Part shown: piece by piece, positions 6,855-11,376 of the stretch
How positions within the stretch are numbered: the first letter of the stretch is position 1
How the letters are laid out: the number at the start of each line of letters is the position of its first letter
Assembly (NCBI GenBank): GCA_003487665.1
Contig: DNFA01000076.1
Location: forward strand, 15,784-27,159
Length of the DNA stretch: 11,376 nt
Reading direction: 5' to 3'
Source of the DNA: Oscillibacter sp.
Lineage (GTDB): Bacteria; Bacillota; Clostridia; Oscillospirales; Oscillospiraceae
Notes under the pieces: model-generated
Database searches by the model: none
Told to the model about the DNA's origin: nothing
Seen by the model: the letters and a program-made list of their open reading frames with translations, nothing else
Made by a program: the position numbers and the translations under genes

Positions 6855-7019
6855 CTATCGTTTCAGCACCAAACCGACGATGAACATCACAATCGCAAGC
6901 AGGACGAAGAAGAGTCCGACAAAAAACAGGTCAACGCTTAAACCAAAGGTCACAAAAATGCAAAGCATTCCGACCAGCAGCGTAAAAACGCCCGAGAGCA
7001 TCCATTTGATGGATAACAT
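6855..7019 (-). CDS. Small two-helix membrane protein, 54 aa
   Basis: The frame encodes 54 residues starting MLSIKWMLSG and ending VGLVLKR. Two hydrophobic segments (about 8-26 and 31-51) are separated by a single acidic turn around Asp30, so both termini should face the same side; the basic C-terminal KR suggests the cytoplasm. An excellent ribosome site, GGGAGGG at 7032-7026, lies 6 nt before the ATG and overlaps the stop codon of the upstream secreted-protein gene, so the two are translationally coupled. Its paralogue follows after 24 nt. No known family is recognised. Confidence 0.75.
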   Translation of the reverse strand: MLSIKWMLSGVFTLLVGMLCIFVTFGLSVDLFFVGLFFVLLAIVMFIVGLVLKR

Positions 7020-7031
7020 ATATTTCCCTCC

Positions 7032-8156
7032 CTAATTATATTCCAACACAATGGTCTGCCCGTAATAGTCTGTGCGTAAGATTGCACCCGTAAAGCTGAA
7101 ACCGGCGCCGCCTGTACCGATGGAGATTCCAATATCACCTCCGAGCCGTTTATGAGAATAACCGGCATGGACGGGCGAATCATATGCCTGCAGATAAACC
7201 TGCGTTTCCAAATACGAAGTTGCTGTGTCCATTTGCAGATAATTTTTCTGAAAACCGTCCGTATCGGTATGATAGCACCCATACCCGCTGGGCAGATCGC
7301 CAAACTTTACCCGTGCGGCAATCGCAGAGCCGCTGGGATAAAGGATATTGACATGCGAAGCCGCGTCCTCTCCCTCATGCCGGTCGACTGTGTTGGAACG
7401 GTAGTGCCACCATGAATAGCTCTGCGTTCTGTAATGAGAAGGATGCGAACACTTTTCATAACGGTACAGATGCGCGCGGCTTTCATAATGGGTATCAAGT
7501 AGCGCGCTTCCGAAAGACAGAACCTGCAAATCCTCCAGCGCCCAATATGGCTGATGCAGCCATTTGGCTCGTGTTGCAATTTTGAAATACCGATTCCGCG
7601 AATCGCTGCTGTATGAGGGTTGTGCATTGAGACGAATTCCCTCCGTATAAATCTGCATATAGCCGTCATCGGAGGTTTCCCAGCTTGACCACAAATTCGA
7701 GCTGGCGGCGACCAGCGCGCGTCCCTTTGCGTTGACAGCCTCCTGCGCTGTGACCGGCGTTTTTGTGCCGTCCCGGCTGACCCGATAATAAACGGTTGAA
7801 CGAACAATTTCCGCATAGTTCAATACCTCGGAAAGCTGCTCGACGGTATAGGCTTCCGCCAAATCGGCGCTCCCGATTCTGCAAAGCAGCGTTTTGGCGA
7901 TTTCAGCGTCCGAAGCATCGCTCTGTTCCCGTGCCTTTGCAATAAATGTCTGCAGGTTGTCATACGTTGTTTCCGTCGCCAACGGCGTCTCGTTTTTCAG
8001 ATGCACTTCAATTTCCGACTCGGCAAGAGCGGAAAGCTCGACCGATTCCACCGGCTGCAAACCTATAGCCGGCGGCCCCAGAGCAGCCGCAGGCTAAGCG
8101 GAGCAGCCAAGCACGGCGGAAATACATACGGCGGCAATTCTTCGTTTGCACTTCAT
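7032..8156 (-). CDS. Secreted protein of unknown family with an in-frame TAG in its signal peptide
   Basis: ATG 8156-8154 has GGGAG 8 nt upstream and opens a typical export signal: MKCKRRIAAVCISAVLGCSA, then TAG (8096-8094), then PAAALGPPAIG in the same frame, which continues for more than 340 codons to a TAG stop at 7032. The frame is otherwise intact over 375 codons. The mature part has a Lys/Glu-rich N-terminal region (residues roughly 40-110, alpha-helical in character) and a C-terminal half rich in Tyr, Ser, Trp and His (SYSWWHYR, YGCYHTDTDG), ending in a Gly-rich strand-like segment (GGDIGISIGTGGAGFSF). VLGC could be a weak lipobox at Cys18. Without readthrough, translation could only restart at TTG 8060, which has no ribosome site and would lack the signal. 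The gene may be a recent pseudogene, carry a sequence error, or use amber readthrough. No family is recognised. It leads an operon with the two mini membrane proteins. Confidence 0.7.
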
Positions 8157-8205
8157 GTTAAATTCTCCCTTCTTTGATACGACGGCGCGCCTACGGCACG
8201 GGACG

Positions 8206-8221
8206 GCCTGCCGCAGCAGGC
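8206..8221 (-). other. Hairpin in the 5' leader of the secreted-protein gene
   Basis: GCCTGC and GCAGGC form a perfect 6-bp stem with a TGCG loop, about 50 nt before the start codon and 20 nt after the predicted transcription start. It lacks a T tract, so it is not a terminator. It may stabilise the mRNA leader; no known riboswitch class is evident. Confidence 0.4.
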
Positions 8222-8248
8222 AAACGGAAGAGATATATCTACGATCCC

Positions 8249-8277
8249 ATTATATTCAAATATATGTCACCCGTCAA
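8249..8277 (-). promoter_or_regulatory. Near-consensus promoter of the secreted protein / mini membrane protein operon
   Basis: On the minus strand TTGACG (8277-8272) and a perfect TATAAT (8254-8249) are separated by 17 nt, matching eleven of twelve consensus positions. Transcription would begin near 8242, giving a leader of about 86 nt. Sequence just upstream (8278-8440) is AT-rich and contains short palindromes (CAATTG, GAACGTTC) that could be operators, without clear identity. Confidence 0.85.
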
Positions 8278-8608
8278 TGGACAATTGTTCCAATTTGCAG
8301 CGAACGTTCTTGTGCATATATACCAAATCTCAGATGCCAAATCAGTATTTTTTATCGCATTATGAGCCGTCGGAATACCCTGCGCCATATGCGAAACGCA
8401 CACCGTCGTCTCCCCTCCCGCTATGAAAACCGCAAAAAAACGCCGCAAGGCGGACGCTTTCAAACGCAGGGGACGGCGCGCACCGTAAAGAACGCACCCG
8501 CTTTCCCTTGCGGTTGCGGGCCGCTTCACGCGGCCGGTGCGGCTCGTGCGATTCGGAATGTTTTCGTCGCAAACCGAGCGGAACGCGGCAGAACGAACCG
8601 CCGTATCC
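8255..8608. other. Intergenic region between the S8 protease and the secreted-protein gene
   Basis: The gene-free interval runs from 8157 to 8608. Its left part holds the leader and promoter of the secreted-protein operon, its right part the protease terminator region. A sharp composition change divides it: AT-rich from 8222 to about 8370, GC-rich beyond 8400. Open frames on both strands here have no ribosome site or recognisable content. Confidence 0.5.
8434..8452 (-). terminator. Probable terminator of the S8 protease transcript
   Basis: On the minus strand, CGCC-TTGC-GGCG (8452-8441) is followed directly by seven T (8440-8434). The stem is only four GC pairs, so strength is uncertain, but its position 157 nt after the protease stop and before the next promoter is right. 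A second hairpin, GGCCGC/GCGGCC (8535-8519), lies closer to the gene but lacks a T tract. Confidence 0.45.
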
Positions 8609-10657
8609 TCAATAGCGGTCCACCTCCAACGCCCAATCTACGGACACATGGGAAACGCCGCGCACAATGCGCGTCTGCACGCAGACCGAGCGGGCGGCAG
8701 AGGCCGTATACTCGACAATCTCCACATTGTTTCTGCTCTCCTCGGCAGCCGACAGGACCGCGCCCGTGGCGGCGTCCACCAGCCGCAGATCCATATCGTA
8801 ATACTGCGAACCGTTTTGGATGATCGCATTTGTGTTTTTGTTGCTGAAAGCCAGCGTCGCCCGCAGCTTCTGTCCGGCGGAAAGCGACACCGTAAACTGC
8901 GTGATATAATTCGGCTCCACTGCGCCGTGATTCCACGCGTATTTATACGCATAGCCGGACATCGCGCGGGCGGCGTTCACCATCCCCGCCCCGCTGAGGT
9001 CGCGCAGATACGGGTTGCTTTCCGTTCCGTTGTTGACGGTCGTCACCGACGACGGGAGGGCGGTATTCATAATTTTCGCCTTCACTGCCTGCGGGTTGCC
9101 GATTTTCGCCGAATGTTCCTCCATCATCTGCGCGACGATCCCGGTGACGACCGGCGCCGCAAAGCTGGTGCCGGTCGGCTCTACGCCCTCCAAATCATAG
9201 AAAAAGGGATTTGTCCCCGTGCTTGTCCGCACGGCCCTTACCCATGTGCCGGGCGCGCAGATATCCGGCTCGCTGGGCAGCGAATTCGGCTCTTCCCAAG
9301 ACGATGACGGGTGCAGGGAATAGGGCTTTGCGCCAATGCCGCTCGCGCCCGAGCTTTTGGTGCGCAGATTGCCGACCGTGATGCAGTTCATCGCATACCC
9401 GGGGCTGTTGATATACGCCGACCCGTCGCCATACCCATTCGCATTGTTTCCGGCTGCGACCACACAGGTCACTCCTGTGGTATTTATAAAATAGTCCAAA
9501 TCTCTGTCCATATAAGTATACGTTTGCGAACCGAGCATCACAAGGCTGATATTGATTACCTGTGCACCGCTATCATGCAAAGCATGTAGTCCGGAAACAA
9601 ACGTAGCGACACTGGACGCGCGCGTAACATATACGGTTGCTTCGGGTACGATTCCCGTATAGACCACGCTGTTATAGCCGACTCTTTCTCCCGCTGCAAT
9701 CGCCGTTACCAACGATGCATGCGTATCCGCAACCAATTTTTCATTACCATTTGGCACAATTATCATTCTGTCTTCATCAAAATGAGGAGATGCTATGTCG
9801 ATGACCCCTCCCGCTTCAAGAATACCGATTGAGATTCCATGTCCTAAAAAGCCATTACCATCGTTGAAATTTACACTCTTCGTACCTGTTGACGAATCCG
9901 CGCCGACTTGGGCAGGTATATCATTCAATGCCGGAACAAGCTGAAAGTCGGGATCATCGTAGCAAATCGACACAACATCATCTTGCTGTGCATAATACAG
10001 AATATCGGCTTTTTTTGACGTAATATAAAGGGACGGAATATAATAACTCACAAACCTAACTTCATTGTTGTTTGTCTCAACATGCGTTTTTACAAACGCA
10101 TTATTCACAGCTAATTGTTCTTCCTTTAATACCTTACTTTTTTCGGACTGATATTTGCATCTCACATTGAGAATGAGTTCATCGGCAATTTTATTGGGAG
10201 AAATTTCAGTAATTTTCTGCAAAAGGTCATCATCTGCCGCATACTGCACTTCTGCGGAAAGGGCCGTTTTCAGTGAAGCCAGCGACGCGTCCGATAACTC
10301 TGCGACATCGCCGGCCGGCTGCGCCGCTTCTGCGCGGAACGCTTTCTCTACCGCTTCCCGGATTTTCGAAGCGACTTCCTTTTCAAACCGCGCTTCATCA
10401 AGAAATACCGCAGGATCCATCCCAGTTTTGGTCTTGATTTTACCTTGCAGTTCCGTTTCGTCCATACCACAAAGCAGGATGTTGATCGGTATCCATTCGT
10501 CCTCGCTTGACGCACACATTACGTCCCAGAGAGCGGCGTCTATTTTATCGGGACGGTTCATTTCCGCTTCGCCGGACGCCGTCTGCGGCGCAAACGCCGT
10601 CAAGCTCAACGAAATAGTCAGCACGAGAAGTAAATACAGCTTGCCATACTTTTTCAT
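8609..10657 (-). CDS. Secreted subtilisin-like (S8) serine protease with Asp-to-Glu active-site change
   Basis: The 682-aa product has a signal peptide (residues 1 to about 25: KK, a long Leu-rich core, then AFA), a prodomain of about 225 residues rich in Lys/Glu helices, a peptidase S8 domain (about 265-565) and a C-terminal beta domain (about 575-682; DMDLRLVDAATG and NNVEIVEY are typical of jelly-roll domains following subtilases). The catalytic His313 (DTHAS), oxyanion Asn404 (AAGNN) and Ser498 (GTSFAAP) are present. Where subtilases have the catalytic Asp, the sequence reads GISIGILEAGG with Glu281. Activity may therefore be altered or use another carboxylate. ATG 10657-10655 follows AAGGAG with a 10-nt gap. 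Base composition changes inside the gene: GC-rich up to about 9460, AT-rich from about 9480 to 10260. A prodomain-only paralogue lies 29 nt upstream. Substrate unknown. Confidence 0.92.
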   Translation of the reverse strand: MKKYGKLYLLLVLTISLSLTAFAPQTASGEAEMNRPDKIDAALWDVMCASSEDEWIPINILLCGMDETELQGKIKTKTGMDPAVFLDEARFEKEVASKIREAVEKAFRAEAAQPAGDVAELSDASLASLKTALSAEVQYAADDDLLQKITEISPNKIADELILNVRCKYQSEKSKVLKEEQLAVNNAFVKTHVETNNNEVRFVSYYIPSLYITSKKADILYYAQQDDVVSICYDDPDFQLVPALNDIPAQVGADSSTGTKSVNFNDGNGFLGHGISIGILEAGGVIDIASPHFDEDRMIIVPNGNEKLVADTHASLVTAIAAGERVGYNSVVYTGIVPEATVYVTRASSVATFVSGLHALHDSGAQVINISLVMLGSQTYTYMDRDLDYFINTTGVTCVVAAGNNANGYGDGSAYINSPGYAMNCITVGNLRTKSSGASGIGAKPYSLHPSSSWEEPNSLPSEPDICAPGTWVRAVRTSTGTNPFFYDLEGVEPTGTSFAAPVVTGIVAQMMEEHSAKIGNPQAVKAKIMNTALPSSVTTVNNGTESNPYLRDLSGAGMVNAARAMSGYAYKYAWNHGAVEPNYITQFTVSLSAGQKLRATLAFSNKNTNAIIQNGSQYYDMDLRLVDAATGAVLSAAEESRNNVEIVEYTASAARSVCVQTRIVRGVSHVSVDWALEVDRY
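9888..9920. repeat. 33-bp exact repeat at the prodomain/catalytic junction (copy 1)
   Basis: Bases 9888-9920 are identical to 10694-10726. The segment encodes the end of the prodomain (PAQVGADSST) in both the protease and the prodomain-only gene. Identity stops where the two proteins diverge, marking the breakpoint of the duplication or conversion. Confidence 0.9.
10360..10397. repeat. 38-bp exact repeat inside the prodomain (copy 1)
   Basis: Bases 10360-10397 equal 11162-11199 and encode EARFEKEVASKIR in both genes. The sequence on either side is clearly diverged. Confidence 0.85.
10536..10573. repeat. Exact repeat of at least 38 bp at the prodomain start (copy 1)
   Basis: Bases 10536-10573 equal 11339-11376, up to the window edge, so the block may be longer. 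It encodes GEAEMNRPDKIDA in both genes, at the end of the signal peptide and start of the prodomain. Confidence 0.85.
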
Positions 10658-10686
10658 AAATCGATTTCTCCTTTCGTAATCGAAAA

Positions 10687-11376
10687 TCAATCCGTTGACG
10701 AATCCGCGCCGACTTGGGCAGGTATAACTCCCAATGCATTTTCCGCTTGGTATGCCGGCGCATAGAAAACAGCGGCGACTTCTTCCAACTGCGCAAAATA
10801 CCGAATATCCTCGCTTTTCGCTCTCACCAATATAGAAGCAAAATAGTGCCGTACACTCACGACCTGATTGTTTCTCGGCTCCACATAAAGCGCCGCAAAT
10901 GCTTCATTCGCAGCCGTCTGTTCCGCTCGCAGCATTTTGTTTTTTTCAGCTTGAAACGTCTTTCTTGCTTTGGCAATCAGCCGATCTGCCACTCTGTCAG
11001 GTTCAACTTCTCGAAGCTCCTCCCATAAAGCGTCATGGAACAAATACTCCAACTCGCCGGAAAGAGCCGTTTTCAGCGAACCCAGCGATGCATCTGACAA
11101 TCGGACAGTATTGCCGGACGCCTGCACCGTTCCCGAACCGATTGTCTGCTCTACCGCTTCTCGGATTTTCGAAGCGACTTCCTTTTCAAACCGCGCTTCG
11201 TCGCGGAACACCTCCGCATCCAGCCCTGTTTTGTCTTTCAGCTTGGCAAACAATGCGTTTTCATCCAAATCGTAGAGTGAAATTTCAATGGGTATCCACT
11301 CGTCCCCGTCTGACGCACACATTACGTCCCAAAGGGCAGCGTCTATTTTATCGGGACGGTTCATTTCCGCTTCGCC
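10687..11376 (-). CDS. Prodomain-only paralogue of the S8 protease, 5' end beyond the window
   Basis: The frame enters from the right edge as GEAEMNRPDKIDAALWDVMC and runs to TGA at 10689-10687. It aligns along its whole visible length (about 229 residues) with residues 29-257 of the protease encoded downstream, covering the end of the signal peptide and the complete prodomain. It then stops after IPAQVGADSSTD, exactly where the protease continues into its catalytic domain (IPAQVGADSSTG). It is either a gene truncated by recombination or a stand-alone prodomain; subtilase prodomains are known to act as folding chaperones and inhibitors of their protease, so a working inhibitor is possible. 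Its stop is 29 nt before the protease ATG, so the two are probably co-transcribed. The signal peptide and promoter lie outside the window. Confidence 0.8.
   Translation of the reverse strand, partial: GEAEMNRPDKIDAALWDVMCASDGDEWIPIEISLYDLDENALFAKLKDKTGLDAEVFRDEARFEKEVASKIREAVEQTIGSGTVQASGNTVRLSDASLGSLKTALSGELEYLFHDALWEELREVEPDRVADRLIAKARKTFQAEKNKMLRAEQTAANEAFAALYVEPRNNQVVSVRHYFASILVRAKSEDIRYFAQLEEVAAVFYAPAYQAENALGVIPAQVGADSSTD
10694..10726. repeat. 33-bp exact repeat at the prodomain/catalytic junction (copy 2)
   Basis: This is the partner of 9888-9920. In this copy the coding sequence ends five bases past the repeat (TGA at 10689-10687). Confidence 0.9.
11162..11199. repeat. 38-bp exact repeat inside the prodomain (copy 2)
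   Basis: This is the partner of 10360-10397, within the prodomain-only gene. Confidence 0.85.
11339..11376. repeat. Exact repeat of at least 38 bp at the prodomain start (copy 2)
   Basis: This is the partner of 10536-10573, cut off by the window edge. Confidence 0.85.

Noticed and set aside
8313..8324. LexA-type SOS box around GAACGTTC upstream of the secreted-protein promoter
   Set aside because: Gram-positive LexA sites need a 4-nt spacer between the half-sites (GAAC-N4-GTTC); here the halves abut.
8239..8529. Small minus-strand ORF between the protease and the secreted-protein gene
   Set aside because: It overlaps the probable terminator and the strong promoter at 8277-8249 and lacks a ribosome site.

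Overview
The window looks like a chromosomal segment from a GC-rich (roughly 60%) anaerobic Firmicute of the Clostridia, most like Oscillospiraceae/Ruminococcaceae gut bacteria. The reasons are the clostridial-type PurA and PurB sequences, the compact nifS-nifU pair, strong GGAGG ribosome sites, consensus sigma-A promoters, and an ABC-class ATPase of a type common in Firmicutes. This assignment is inference from protein character and composition; no database search was run.

Layout. (1) 1-2234, minus strand: a purA-purB operon (AMP branch of purine synthesis). purB runs off the left edge, and a recognisable promoter lies upstream of purA. (2) 2426-4135, plus strand: nifS-nifU (cysteine desulfurase and Fe-S scaffold), with a promoter whose -35 box sits inside a small inverted repeat. 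(3) 4136-4582: a GC-rich non-coding stretch with four degenerate copies of a roughly 20-nt motif spaced 65/47/65 bases. (4) 4583-6630, plus strand: a perfect-consensus promoter, a 16-codon leader ORF, an intrinsic terminator, and then an ABC-class ATPase gene. The ATPase ribosome site is complementary to a C/U-rich tract just after the leader stop codon, and its best-supported start codon is ACG. This is a convincing candidate for a leader-controlled riboregulatory switch.

(5) 6601-8277, minus strand: a transcription unit with its own near-consensus promoter. It encodes a secreted protein of unknown family whose signal peptide is interrupted by an in-frame TAG, followed by two tiny paralogous two-helix membrane proteins (54 and 55 aa, neither in the supplied ORF list). 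It ends at a strong hairpin shared with the convergent ATPase gene. (6) 8434-11376, minus strand: a secreted subtilisin-like (S8) protease in which the usual catalytic Asp is Glu. Immediately upstream lies a prodomain-only paralogue that stops where the catalytic domain should begin. The two copies share blocks of exact nucleotide identity separated by strongly diverged stretches, as expected from gene conversion or cassette exchange.

The left 4.1 kb is ordinary housekeeping. The right half (4.58-11.4 kb) is accessory and holds the interesting material: the attenuator-like leader, the amber-interrupted exported protein with its mini membrane proteins, and the protease/prodomain tandem. Whether regions 5 and 6 form one functional system (an exported substrate, its maturation protease and membrane partners) is an open hypothesis, resting only on shared orientation, adjacency and common export signals.
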